Part shown: in pieces, positions 1 to 9,039 of the stretch
How positions within the stretch are numbered: the first letter of the stretch is position 1
Layout of the letters: the number at the start of each line of letters is the position of its first letter
Assembly (NCBI RefSeq): GCF_001544455.2
Contig: NZ_FCOC02000009.1
Coordinates: forward strand, 62,001 to 126,000
Direction of reading: 5' to 3'
Origin: Caballeronia sordidicola
GTDB taxonomy: Bacteria > Pseudomonadota > Gammaproteobacteria > Burkholderiales > Burkholderiaceae
Length of the DNA stretch: 64,000 bases
Translations under genes and position numbers: made by a program
The notes under the pieces: model-generated
The model's input: the letters and a program-made list of their open reading frames with translations, nothing else
What the model was told of the DNA's origin: nothing
The model's database searches: none

Positions 1-1221
1 AACGTCGCCATGCCCAATGCGGGCGACGAGTTACATCATTTCGGCTGGAATGCATGCAGTTCGTGCCTGTGCCCGAACGCGCCCCATGCACACGCCGAGC
101 GCCGTTATCTCGTGGTGCCGGGCTTGCGGTCATCGAGAATCCATATCCTCGACACCAAAGCGGACCCGCGCAATCCAAAAATCGTGCGCGTGCTGGAACC
201 GGCCGAAGTCGCCGAGAAAGCGGGTTATACGCGCCCGCATACGGTCCATTGCGGACCTGAAGGAATTTATGTCGCGGCGCTCGGCAATGCGCATGGCGAA
301 GCGCCGGGCGGCATCTTCCTGATGGATCACGAAACCTTCGACATACGCGGCCAATGGGAAATCGATCGCGGGCCGCAACAGCTCGCTTACGACGCATGGT
401 GGCATCTCGGACACGACACGCTCGTCACGAGCGAATGGGGCCTGCCCGCCACGTTTGAAAACGGTCTCGTGCCTGAAATCTTGCTGGGCGGCAAGTATGG
501 CCACAAGCTGCATTTCTGGGATCTGCATACGCGCAAGCACAAGCAGGAAATCGATTTCGGCGAGGAGAACCAGCTCGTGTTCGAACTGCGTCCAGCGCAC
601 GATCCGACCCGGGCATACGGCTTCGTCAATTCGGTGATCAGCCTGAAGGATCTGTCGTCGTCAATCTGGACGTGGTATCGAGACGGGGACAAGTGGGCGG
701 TGAAAAAGATCATCGAGATTCCCGCCGAGCCCGCCGACGCCGATCTGCTGCCGCCCATGCTCAAAGGCTTCGGCGCGGTGCCGCCGCTGGTGACGGATAT
801 CGACCTGTCGATGGACGATCGTTTTCTCTACGTGGCCTGCTGGGGTACGGGCGACCTGCGCCAATACGATGTATCCGATCCGTTCGCGCCCAGGCTCACG
901 GGAACGGTGCGAATAGGCGGCATTGTCTCGCGCGAATCGCATCCGAAAGCAGATGGCCGCGCGCTCAACGGCGGCCCGCAAATGGTCGAAGTGAGCCGCG
1001 ACGGACGGCGCGTGTATTTCACCAATTCGCTGTATGGCGTGATCGATGAGCAGTTTTATCCCGAAGGCCTGAAGGGCTGGATGGTCAAGCTCGACGCGGC
1101 GCCCGATGGCGGTATCGAATTCGATCCGCGCTTTCTGGTGGAGTGGCCGGCGACACATCGGCCGCATCAGGTGAGGCTAGAGGGCGGGGATTGTTCGTCG
1201 GACTCCTACTGCTACCCCTGA
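1..1221 (+). CDS. methanethiol oxidase / selenium-binding protein SBP56 family, 5'-truncated by the window edge
   Basis: The protein belongs to the SBP56 family, whose bacterial members oxidise methanethiol to formaldehyde, hydrogen sulfide and hydrogen peroxide with a copper cofactor. The frame is open from base 1, and the first visible residues (NVAMPNAGDELHHFGWNAC) match a stretch well inside the family, so roughly the first 60 residues lie outside the window. Family marks seen are HFGWNACSSC, RPHTVHCGPEG, YVACWGTGDLRQYD and the C-terminal HQVRLEGGDCSSD. The CSSC cysteines and the histidines are the likely metal ligands. The beta-propeller core appears intact to the stop. A membrane protein gene starts 10 bases after the stop and is probably cotranslated. 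The family call is firm; the methanethiol substrate is inferred from the family. Confidence 0.93.
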   Translation, partial: NVAMPNAGDELHHFGWNACSSCLCPNAPHAHAERRYLVVPGLRSSRIHILDTKADPRNPKIVRVLEPAEVAEKAGYTRPHTVHCGPEGIYVAALGNAHGEAPGGIFLMDHETFDIRGQWEIDRGPQQLAYDAWWHLGHDTLVTSEWGLPATFENGLVPEILLGGKYGHKLHFWDLHTRKHKQEIDFGEENQLVFELRPAHDPTRAYGFVNSVISLKDLSSSIWTWYRDGDKWAVKKIIEIPAEPADADLLPPMLKGFGAVPPLVTDIDLSMDDRFLYVACWGTGDLRQYDVSDPFAPRLTGTVRIGGIVSRESHPKADGRALNGGPQMVEVSRDGRRVYFTNSLYGVIDEQFYPEGLKGWMVKLDAAPDGGIEFDPRFLVEWPATHRPHQVRLEGGDCSSDSYCYP

Positions 1222-1231
1222 GCGCCCGGAC

Positions 1232-1846
1232 GTGGCCTGGGAATGGGTCGCCATCGCCGGGCTTGGGATTTTCCACGGCATCAATCCAGCCATGGGATGG
1301 CTGTTCGCGGTGGCGCTCGGACTGCACAGGCGTAGCCGGCGCGCGGTGCTGTGGGCAGTTGCGCCCATGGCGCTCGGGCATGCGCTGTCGATTGCGGTCG
1401 TGGCGGGTCTGGTGCTCGCCACGGGCTTCGTCTTCAACGGTCATGCGATCCGCATTGTCAGCGGTGGGCTGCTGATTGCGTGGGCCGCCTATCATCTTCG
1501 ATACGGCCACCGGCACCGCGTGCGTGTCGGCATGACCACGGAGTTCGCCGGGCTCGTTCTATGGTCGTTCCTGATGGCGACCGCGCACGGCGCGGGATTG
1601 ATGCTGGTTCCCGTCCTGATTCCGCTATGCGGCGCAATGCCGGCTCATTCCTCCGGACCATTGCTCGTTTCACTTGCCGCGGTCGGCCTGCATACGCTGG
1701 CCACGTTGCTCGTGACCGGCGCGATAGCGCTGCTTGTGTATGACTGGCTCGGCGTGGGCGTGTTGCGACGGGGCTGGATCAACTTCGACTCGCTCTGGAC
1801 GGCGGGACTGGCCGGCACGGGCCTGTTGCTGATCGCGACCGCGTGA
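1232..1846 (+). CDS. multipass membrane protein of unknown function, coupled to the SBP56 gene
   Basis: 204 residues with about six hydrophobic segments. Histidine-glycine motifs recur at membrane positions: HGINPAMGW near residue 15, GHALS near 49 and ATAHGAGLML near 117. Intramembrane histidines of this kind recall NicO/HupE-type nickel-cobalt permeases, but the similarity is loose and I do not assign a substrate. The start is GTG only 10 bases after the SBP56 stop; no good ribosome site precedes it, which suggests translational coupling. If SBP56 here is a copper-dependent methanethiol oxidase, a role in metal supply or sulfur-compound handling is a reasonable guess and nothing more. Confidence 0.72.
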   Translation: MAWEWVAIAGLGIFHGINPAMGWLFAVALGLHRRSRRAVLWAVAPMALGHALSIAVVAGLVLATGFVFNGHAIRIVSGGLLIAWAAYHLRYGHRHRVRVGMTTEFAGLVLWSFLMATAHGAGLMLVPVLIPLCGAMPAHSSGPLLVSLAAVGLHTLATLLVTGAIALLVYDWLGVGVLRRGWINFDSLWTAGLAGTGLLLIATA

Positions 1847-1912
1847 TAAGGCATTGGACGGGTGGGTTATATTCACCGTGCTTTTGAAGACCCACTGTTC
1901 AAGGAGTGCATC

Positions 1913-2479
1913 ATGATTATCGAAGAAAACAATCAGCTCATGCTGCGGCCGCTCGAGCGCACCGACCTTCACTTCGTACACGGACTGAACAACAACGCCA
2001 AGATCATGCGCTACTGGTTTGAGGAGCCTTACGAAACCTTCTCGGAACTCTCGCAGCTTTATGATCGTCACGTGCATGACCTGCGCGAACGCCGCTTTGT
2101 TGCCGTCGATAAGACCGGCGAACCCATCGGCCTCGCCGAATTGATCGAACTCGACTACATCCACAGGCGCGGTGAATTTCAGATCATCATTGCACCCAGC
2201 GCGCAAGGCCAGGGATATGCAACAAGCGCCACGCTGCTCGCAACCGACTACGCCTTTTCCGTGCTCAACATGCGCAAACTGTATCTGATCATGGATGTTT
2301 CGAATACGGCCGCCATTCATGTCTATGAGAAATGCGGGTTCAGGCGGGAGGCGGAACTGATCGAGGAATTTTTTGGCAACGGCAAGTATCACAACGCTTA
2401 CCGGATGTGCATTTTCCAGCACGAGTTTCTCAAGCAGGGAGAGCCTGAAAAGCAGGCTGAAACACTGGCCGGGAAATAA
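1913..2479 (+). CDS. speG: spermidine N(1)-acetyltransferase
   Basis: A 188-residue GNAT-family acetyltransferase that moves acetyl from acetyl-CoA to spermidine or spermine, limiting polyamine toxicity. It follows E. coli SpeG closely along its length: LRPLERTDLHFVHGLNNN, MRYWFEEPYETF, the polyamine-site region HRRGEFQIII, the acetyl-CoA loop AQGQGYAT, and the C-terminal NAYRMCIFQHEFL. The start is ATG 1913 because AAGGAG at 1901-1906 lies six bases upstream; the frame is open further upstream to 1862 but without a ribosome site. It appears to be a single-gene unit. Its polyamine substrate is a possible link to the polyamine-type transporters elsewhere in the window, though they are far away. 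Confidence 0.94.
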   Translation: MIIEENNQLMLRPLERTDLHFVHGLNNNAKIMRYWFEEPYETFSELSQLYDRHVHDLRERRFVAVDKTGEPIGLAELIELDYIHRRGEFQIIIAPSAQGQGYATSATLLATDYAFSVLNMRKLYLIMDVSNTAAIHVYEKCGFRREAELIEEFFGNGKYHNAYRMCIFQHEFLKQGEPEKQAETLAGK

Positions 2480-2741
2480 ACTGGGAATCAAGCCGCAATA
2501 GCGTTTAAGCAACGCGCGACGCACCATCGCAAAGAATTTGTGCACCGCGAAAGTGAATTTTAAGCAAACGCTAAAGTAACTGCTTCAAAGGCCGATATCG
2601 CCTTTAACAGGCGTGGCATTATCACGTCCAGACGCGCTTCTGTTCGAGCTGTCGTCTAGCGGCAACCAGGCCTTCAACGTCTGTTGATCATGGCGCGTTG
2701 CCTCACGTTGCATGATCCATGATCCGACACGGCTGCACACC

Positions 2742-5700
2742 ATGAAGCGGAACCTGTTCTTCCGGATGCTGGCTCGCCTGCGAGTCGGCCGAAAACTCCT
2801 GCTTATCTACCTGCTCGACTTGAGCGCGGTGGTTTTCATCAGCGGCATCCTGATTCACGAGAAGTACATCGCCATCGATTTCTCCGACAAGGAGATCGTC
2901 GGCAATGCCTACCTTCATGTCGTGCGCGACGCGCTGATCGATGTCACCCTGATCGGCGCGGGCAAGCACGTGCCGCCGGCCACGCTGCAACAGGACGCCG
3001 AACGTCTCGCGGCCGCCGAGCAGCAATACGGCGCGAACATGCAGAGCGCCGCGCTCAACGACCACGTGCGCGACACGCTGAAAGCGCTTGCCGGAGAGGC
3101 TCGGCCCACGTCCGTAGCCGTCACCGATGCCCTCACCGCCTGCCGCGAACTCATTACCCGCGTGGGCAACCAGTCGAACCTCATTCTGGACCCCGACCTC
3201 GACAGCTATTACGCGATGTCGCTCTCGGTACTGCGTTATCCCGCGCTGCTCGAATCCATCAATGGCATTGGCGTGCAGTTGCGCGACACGCCCGCAACGC
3301 CGCTGAAAGCCGAGCAGATGCGCACGCGCTATCTCGTGCTCGAAGGCCAGCTCGACGCCGTGCTGCAAGGACTCAAATCGGATTTCGCCGAAGCAACCGC
3401 CGCCAACCATGGACTGAAAGTATTGCTCGCGCCTTCGGCCGGCAAGATGCTGGAAGCGATCGAGGCCTATCGCGAAGTCGCGCGTGCAACCGTGGACCTT
3501 GGGGCATCCGTTGACCCGGCGCTCCTGAAGACCGCTGACGAGGCGCAGCAGGCCGTGGTGGAGAGCGCGCGCGACTCGTGGCGCGAGACAGGCGCGGAAC
3601 TCACCAGCCTCTTGCGCGCCCGTGTAAGCGGCCTGTTTTCGCGCATGTGGCTGCATCTGGGCACCGCGCTGTTTCTCCTGTGCGGCATTCTGGTGATGGT
3701 CTTTTTCGTCGCGCAACAGATCTCGCGGCCGCTGCGCCAGCTCGCACGCGTCATGGACACCGTTCGCCGCACTGGCGACCACTCGTTGCGCGCAAGCTGG
3801 CCCAGTCAGGATGAAATCGGCCAACTCGTGATCGGTTTCAACGAGATGCTCGAACAACTCGATCACGAACGCGACATACAAAAGGAACTGGCCGCGACCG
3901 CGCGTGCGTCGGAAGCGCAGCACGCACTGGTCGAAGCCACGCCGGTGCCCATGGTCGTGACCGCGATTCCCGGCCATGAAATTCTTCACGCCAACAAGCC
4001 CGCGCTTTTCTGGCTGAATCACGGGGGCACCGACCCGTGGGCGCGCGGACTGGATTCCGCAGTACGCGCGCGCTTTTTCCAGCAATTGTCCGATCGCGGC
4101 GCTGTCGACCAGTTCGAAGTCCGCTGGCGCGCAACCGATGAACCTACATGGGCCATGCTGTCGGCGCGCCGGCTGGTCTTTCAGGGACAGGACGCGGTCC
4201 TCACGGCCTTCACGCCGATCGACCAGATCAAGCTCATGGAGCAGCGCCTGGAGCTGTGGGCGAAGGTATTCGAGGCGTCGTCGGAAGCCATTCTTATCCT
4301 CGACGCCGACTACCGGCTGCTCACGGCGAATCCCTCGTTTTATCGCGCGACAGGCTACGGCGCCGACGATGTACTGCGCAAACAGCCCGATTTCATTTCA
4401 ATTGGCCTGGCAAGCGTGAATGAAGTATCGAGCGTCGCCGCGGCGGTCGGCCGCGCAAGCAACTGGCATGGCGAGGCGCAGGTCCGCCGCCCGCATGGCG
4501 GTGAATATCCGGCGTGGCTGATCGTGAGCGCCGTGCGCGACAAACGCGGCAACGTCTCGCATTACATCTGCACGCTGATCGACGTCACCGAGCGCAAGCG
4601 CAGCGAAGCACGCATCCAGTTCCTCGCCGAACACGACGTGCTCACCGAACTGCCGAACCGCGCGCTTTTCTCAAAGCGGCTCGATAACGAACTGCACAAG
4701 TCCGAGCGCAGCGGCGATTGCGCGGCGGTGCTGTTTATCGATCTTGACCGCTTCAAGAACATCAACGATTCGCTCGGCCATCATGTTGGCGACGGCTTGC
4801 TGCGCTCCGTGTCACGCCGGCTGCTGGCCGCGGTCCGCGCCGGCGACATAGTCAGCCGGCTGGGCGGCGACGAGTTCACCGTTGCGCTCAGCGGCGTATG
4901 CAGCACGGCGGAAGCAGCGCAGATCATCGACGAAAGGCTCATTCCGCTTTTGCGCGAGCCCCATCAGATCGGCGGACTGACGCTGCAGGTGTCGAGCAGT
5001 ATCGGCGTGGCGATGTACCCCGCCGATGGACACGACATCAGCACGCTCATGCAGAACGCCGACGCCGCCATGTATCAAGCCAAGGCCGACGGCCGCAATC
5101 TCGTGCGGTTCTTCTCGCCCGACATGGCGGAGCGCACGCGGCTGCGCCTGTCGATCGAGACGTGCCTGCGCTCGGCTATCGAGCTTCATGAATTGCGGCT
5201 CGCGTTCCAGCCGTGTCTCGACGCGCAGACCGGCGCGCTTGCAGGTGTAGAAGGATTGCTGCGATGGACCAGTCCCGAGCTTGGACTGGTTGAGCCGGCG
5301 CAGTTCATTCACATTGCCGAGGAAACGGGATTGATCATCCCCATTGGCGCGTGGGTGATTGGCGAAGCGTGCCGCCAGATCGCGCAATGGCGCGACGAAG
5401 AATCGATGAACGTGAAAGTGTCGATCAATCTCTCGGCCATCCAGTTACGCGATACCAACGTGGTCGAAATCGTGCGTCACGCGCTCGCTGCGCACCGCGT
5501 GGACCCCGGGCTGCTCGAACTGGAGATCACGGAAACGGTGCTGATGGACAGCGCTGAAAACTATCTCGACGCCATTACCGGGCTCCGCGCGCTGGGCGTA
5601 AAACTCTCGCTCGACGACTTCGGCACGGGCTATTCGAGCCTGAGCTATCTGAATCGTTTCCCGCTTGACCGGATCAAGATAGATCGTGCGTTCGTGCATG

Positions 5701-5918
5701 ACATGCTCGATACCGCTGGCGACCTCGCGGTGATCAAATCGATCATAGAACTGGGTCATGAGCTTGGATTGAAGGTCGTGGCGGAAGGTGTGGAGACCGA
5801 ACGCGAGGCGCAGATCCTGCGCGGCATAGGCTGCGACGAACTCCAGGGATTCCTGTTTGCGCAACCCATGGCGCCGTCGCTCCTTTCGTCATGGGCCAAC
5901 GAACAGGCGCTTGCCTGA
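2742..5918 (+). CDS. membrane-bound dual GGDEF/EAL c-di-GMP protein with HAMP and PAS domains
   Basis: About 1058 residues. Order: short cytoplasmic N-terminus, transmembrane segment (about residues 17-37), a periplasmic sensor of about 265 residues, a second transmembrane segment (about 302-327), HAMP, two PAS-like regions, GGDEF and EAL. The GGDEF active-site motif is intact (RLGGDEF, about residue 708) and is preceded at the correct spacing by RAGD, an intact product-inhibition I-site. The EAL domain carries EGLLRW in place of EALLRW, but keeps DDFGTGYSS and EGVETE, so both synthesis and hydrolysis of c-di-GMP are possible. Neither this ATG nor the in-frame one at 2712 has a clear ribosome site. 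Its position next to an exopolysaccharide locus would suit biofilm control; that is inference. Confidence 0.92.
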   Translation: MKRNLFFRMLARLRVGRKLLLIYLLDLSAVVFISGILIHEKYIAIDFSDKEIVGNAYLHVVRDALIDVTLIGAGKHVPPATLQQDAERLAAAEQQYGANMQSAALNDHVRDTLKALAGEARPTSVAVTDALTACRELITRVGNQSNLILDPDLDSYYAMSLSVLRYPALLESINGIGVQLRDTPATPLKAEQMRTRYLVLEGQLDAVLQGLKSDFAEATAANHGLKVLLAPSAGKMLEAIEAYREVARATVDLGASVDPALLKTADEAQQAVVESARDSWRETGAELTSLLRARVSGLFSRMWLHLGTALFLLCGILVMVFFVAQQISRPLRQLARVMDTVRRTGDHSLRASWPSQDEIGQLVIGFNEMLEQLDHERDIQKELAATARASEAQHALVEATPVPMVVTAIPGHEILHANKPALFWLNHGGTDPWARGLDSAVRARFFQQLSDRGAVDQFEVRWRATDEPTWAMLSARRLVFQGQDAVLTAFTPIDQIKLMEQRLELWAKVFEASSEAILILDADYRLLTANPSFYRATGYGADDVLRKQPDFISIGLASVNEVSSVAAAVGRASNWHGEAQVRRPHGGEYPAWLIVSAVRDKRGNVSHYICTLIDVTERKRSEARIQFLAEHDVLTELPNRALFSKRLDNELHKSERSGDCAAVLFIDLDRFKNINDSLGHHVGDGLLRSVSRRLLAAVRAGDIVSRLGGDEFTVALSGVCSTAEAAQIIDERLIPLLREPHQIGGLTLQVSSSIGVAMYPADGHDISTLMQNADAAMYQAKADGRNLVRFFSPDMAERTRLRLSIETCLRSAIELHELRLAFQPCLDAQTGALAGVEGLLRWTSPELGLVEPAQFIHIAEETGLIIPIGAWVIGEACRQIAQWRDEESMNVKVSINLSAIQLRDTNVVEIVRHALAAHRVDPGLLELEITETVLMDSAENYLDAITGLRALGVKLSLDDFGTGYSSLSYLNRFPLDRIKIDRAFVHDMLDTAGDLAVIKSIIELGHELGLKVVAEGVETEREAQILRGIGCDELQGFLFAQPMAPSLLSSWANEQALA

Positions 5919-5996
5919 CGCATCCTTCTGCGCTTGACGATTTTAAAAAGGCGCTACGTCGACCGTCTTACACGTGAAAACGAACACGGAGACGTC

Positions 5997-7586
5997 ATGC
6001 CCAATCGATATCCCATCATCTACATTCGCGGTTACGCCATGACCGTGTCGGAACGAAACGATACGGCCGCGGACCCTTTCTGCGGCTTCAACGTAGGGTC
6101 CACGCTATACCGCGCCACAGGCTCGACGGACAGGCATCCCGCGAAATTCGTGTTCGAGTCGCCACTTGTCAGGCTTGCGTCTGAGTATCAATACCAGCAT
6201 GTCTATCAGGACGGATACGACATCATGGACCCCGACTGGTCGCCGCCGCGTGACGACGCGGGGAATACGATCCCCGGAATCCCGGCTTCATCGATCATCA
6301 TCTACCGCTATTACGACGACGGCTCGGCGCTGCTGGGCGACGGCAAGTCCCGAAAGGTCGAGGTCTATGCCCAAGGCCTGAACGACCTGCTACTGAGGGT
6401 GAAGGAGCTTGTGCTGCAGCATCGGCCGGCCGACGGCAGCCCGCCCATGACGGACAAGGACTTCAAGTATTACCTTGTCGCCCACTCCATGGGCGGCCTC
6501 GTGGCGCGCGCGTTCCTGCACAGCACAAGCAGCGGGTTCCAAGAGATGCGCGAAGCCGCGGACAAGTTCTTTACCTTCGCCACGCCGCACAACGGCATTG
6601 ACGTCCTCGGCATCAACGTCCCGTCATGGCTGACCCTTGAACAACAGAACACGTTCAACCGCGCGGAGATGACGACCTACCTGAACCTGCAGCAGATATC
6701 GCCCCAGTTCAACGGCCGCGTCGACCTTATTCCGCAAAGCGCCATGCCTTCGGACCGGATCTTTTGCATGGTCGGGACGAATCGCGGCGACTACGAGGTG
6801 TTGCAAGGCGTTGTCCGCGCGTTTGTTGGCGACGGCAGCGACGGACTCGTGCGCGTCGACAATGCATCCCTTTGGGGTGTCGACGACAACATGGCAACGA
6901 AGCAAGTCGCAACCAACTATGCATTTCGTTCGCACTCCGGATATTTTGGCATTGTCAATTCGGAGGAGGCATACCAGAATCTGGTGAGGTTCTTGTTCGG
7001 CGACGTCCGTGTCGATATCTGGGCCGACATAGACAGTGTCACCCTGCCGGATGCTCTCGTGTCACAGGCGTCCGATGTCACCGCGCTGTATCAGTTCGAA
7101 ATCTGCGCGTCGCCAAAAGGCAAGCGCTGGTTCCTCACGCGGCGAAAGTCCGTGGAAGACTCGCCCGCCGTTCGGTCGCATGCGCAATTGACCGGCACCA
7201 ACGCGATCGCAAAAAAGGTCTATCTGGGAAGCGTGTTTCTTGCAAAGAAGTCGCGGGTTGACCGTAGTTCGTCAACACTTTCGTACGCGATGATCTTCGC
7301 CGCCAAGGTCCCCGACTATGAAATCAACAAGCGCTTTTGGCCCGACGGACATTTCGAAGGTGCGGACCTGTTTCAGGGGAACGCAATCGTGCGAGTCACG
7401 CCGCCGCCCGCCGGTGCGCCCGCCGGTCCGTGGACGGTCGAGTATGGCTGGGCCAACAGCACGACCCAGACAACCGCAATCGACTTCACGCAGGGAACGC
7501 CGCCGGATATTACTATTCCGTTCGCCAGCGTCGGCACGCCGGGAATCAAAGGCGCGCTGCGCATGGTAGTCCGGCCCTGGTCCTGA
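5997..7586 (+). CDS. alpha/beta-hydrolase, PGAP1/lipase-like, with a long C-terminal extension
   Basis: 529 residues. ATG 5997 is chosen because GGAG at 5988-5991 precedes it; an upstream in-frame start at 5934 lacks a site. The N-terminal part begins with the hydrolase strand PIIYIRGYAM. The nucleophile elbow is AHSMGG with the serine at about residue 164, followed by FATPHNG, typical of lipases and PGAP1-like acyl hydrolases. FRSHSGYFG near residue 312 could supply the catalytic histidine. The last 190 or so residues are beta-rich and match no domain I know. No signal peptide is visible, so it is cytoplasmic or leaves by a signal-independent route. The substrate is unknown. Confidence 0.8.
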   Translation: MPNRYPIIYIRGYAMTVSERNDTAADPFCGFNVGSTLYRATGSTDRHPAKFVFESPLVRLASEYQYQHVYQDGYDIMDPDWSPPRDDAGNTIPGIPASSIIIYRYYDDGSALLGDGKSRKVEVYAQGLNDLLLRVKELVLQHRPADGSPPMTDKDFKYYLVAHSMGGLVARAFLHSTSSGFQEMREAADKFFTFATPHNGIDVLGINVPSWLTLEQQNTFNRAEMTTYLNLQQISPQFNGRVDLIPQSAMPSDRIFCMVGTNRGDYEVLQGVVRAFVGDGSDGLVRVDNASLWGVDDNMATKQVATNYAFRSHSGYFGIVNSEEAYQNLVRFLFGDVRVDIWADIDSVTLPDALVSQASDVTALYQFEICASPKGKRWFLTRRKSVEDSPAVRSHAQLTGTNAIAKKVYLGSVFLAKKSRVDRSSSTLSYAMIFAAKVPDYEINKRFWPDGHFEGADLFQGNAIVRVTPPPAGAPAGPWTVEYGWANSTTQTTAIDFTQGTPPDITIPFASVGTPGIKGALRMVVRPWS

Positions 7587-7590
7587 AGAG

Positions 7591-7619
7591 AAAGAGGGAC
7601 CGCCGCGCGGCCCCTCTTT
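7591..7619. terminator. bidirectional terminator-like hairpin between convergent genes
   Basis: AAAGAGGG (7591-7598) pairs with CCCTCTTT (7612-7619) around a GC-rich loop. It lies just after the hydrolase stop and before the wcaJ stop, where both transcripts would end. There is no strong T-run on either side, so efficiency is uncertain. Confidence 0.55.
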
Positions 7620-7631
7620 CAAGCATGTCCG

Positions 7632-9008
7632 TCAATAAGCGTTCGAGTGGCGCAGGCCCTTGAACACCGTTGCCGCGATGATCTTCATGTCGAGGCCGAA
7701 AGACCAGTTCCCGAGGTAATACAGATCGTGCGCCACGCGTCCTTCCATCTTTTCGATGCGATCCGTTTCGCCGCGAAAGCCGTTGACCTGAGCCCAGCCT
7801 GTGATGCCCGGCTTGATCCGGTAGCGATGGATATAACCCGACACGACTTTCTGGTAAAGATCGTCGTGCTCAAGCGCATGCGGCCGCGGCCCCACCACCG
7901 ACATGTCGCCGCGCAGCACATTGAAGAACTGCGGCAGCTCATCCAGGCTCGTGCGCCGCAGGAAGGCACCGACGCGCGTAATGCGCGGATCGCCGCGCGT
8001 GGCCTGCTCCAGAACACCTTCTTTCTGCACATGCTGGCGCATGGAGCGGAACTTGTAGATGTTGAAGACCTGGCCATCGGCGCCCTTGCGGCGTTGCGTG
8101 AAGAACACCGGACCGGGCGAACTGAGCTTCACGGCGATAGCGCACGCAATCATGATCGGCGACACAGCGAGCAAAGCCCCCGCTGCGAAGATCCGGTCGA
8201 AGATTTCCTTTTGCATCAGCGCATTCGGCGGCAGCGGCGAGGCAGCAAGGTTGATCGTCGGCACACCGAGAAGACTCGTCACGCTGCCTTCGAATAACGA
8301 AAGCGCGCGCACGTCGGGCATGAAACGGATGTTGACGAGGTCGTTGCGAAACTCATCGACAAGCTTCAGTATCGTGCGCTCTTCGGTGAGCGGCAACGCG
8401 AGCCAGACTTCCGCCACGTTCTGCGTGCGGACATAATTGGCGAACGCTTCGTGGTCTTCGAACACCGGCACGCGGGTGTTCGTCTTCGTGGCTGCCTGCA
8501 CGTTGTATGCGGCCGTTGCGCGAAACCCGGCGGCCGGCGCCGTATCGATCTTGCGAATGATCGCATCGCAATGATCGCCAATACCGGCGACCGCGACCTG
8601 CGACAGGTTCAACCCGGCATGGCGAACCCGTCCCAGCACGGTATGCGTCACCATGCGCCCCGCGATCATTGCCGCACCCGCTATCCCGGTCCAGTAAGCG
8701 AACCAGAGCCGCGAGACAAAGTCGATGCGATGCAGCGAGAACATCAGCGCCATTGCACACACCTGCACGATCAGCCAGCTCAGTGCGACCTGTCCGGCAA
8801 GCGCGCTCTTCGAGCGCCCCCGCCATGACTCGTACACGCCAAACGCCGGAAACACGGCAAGCGAAAACGCGGCGGCGAAAGCCACGAATGCCAGATAGAA
8901 ACTACGTTGCGAGACGTCGTCGAAACGAATCTGCGACGCGACGAGCGCACCGCCCACGATCATCGAAACGTCGAACAGCCTCGCCAGTAGCTTGCTTATT
9001 CCACGCAT
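7632..9008 (-). CDS. wcaJ: undecaprenyl-phosphate glucose (hexose) phosphotransferase, WcaJ-type
   Basis: 458 residues. The enzyme starts exopolysaccharide repeat assembly by moving a hexose-1-phosphate from its UDP-sugar to undecaprenyl phosphate in the inner membrane. The first 140 or so residues hold four to five membrane spans, followed by a nucleotide-binding-like middle domain and the C-terminal bacterial sugar transferase domain. That domain shows [40 protein letters not shown] and VVGPRPHA. The start is placed at 9008 because GGAGAAG sits five bases upstream; the frame stays open for 46 more codons with no site. It lies 31 bases after manC in the same orientation. Glucose is the usual sugar for this subfamily. 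Confidence 0.92.
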   Translation of the reverse strand: MRGISKLLARLFDVSMIVGGALVASQIRFDDVSQRSFYLAFVAFAAAFSLAVFPAFGVYESWRGRSKSALAGQVALSWLIVQVCAMALMFSLHRIDFVSRLWFAYWTGIAGAAMIAGRMVTHTVLGRVRHAGLNLSQVAVAGIGDHCDAIIRKIDTAPAAGFRATAAYNVQAATKTNTRVPVFEDHEAFANYVRTQNVAEVWLALPLTEERTILKLVDEFRNDLVNIRFMPDVRALSLFEGSVTSLLGVPTINLAASPLPPNALMQKEIFDRIFAAGALLAVSPIMIACAIAVKLSSPGPVFFTQRRKGADGQVFNIYKFRSMRQHVQKEGVLEQATRGDPRITRVGAFLRRTSLDELPQFFNVLRGDMSVVGPRPHALEHDDLYQKVVSGYIHRYRIKPGITGWAQVNGFRGETDRIEKMEGRVAHDLYYLGNWSFGLDMKIIAATVFKGLRHSNAY

Positions 9009-9039
9009 GTTCTTCTCCCCGAACGAATCTGTTTCTGGC

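Noticed and set aside
2703-4085. 460-codon open frame opposite the GGDEF/EAL gene
   Set aside because: It lies wholly antisense to a protein with clear domains; long antisense frames are common in high-GC genes and the product has no family marks.
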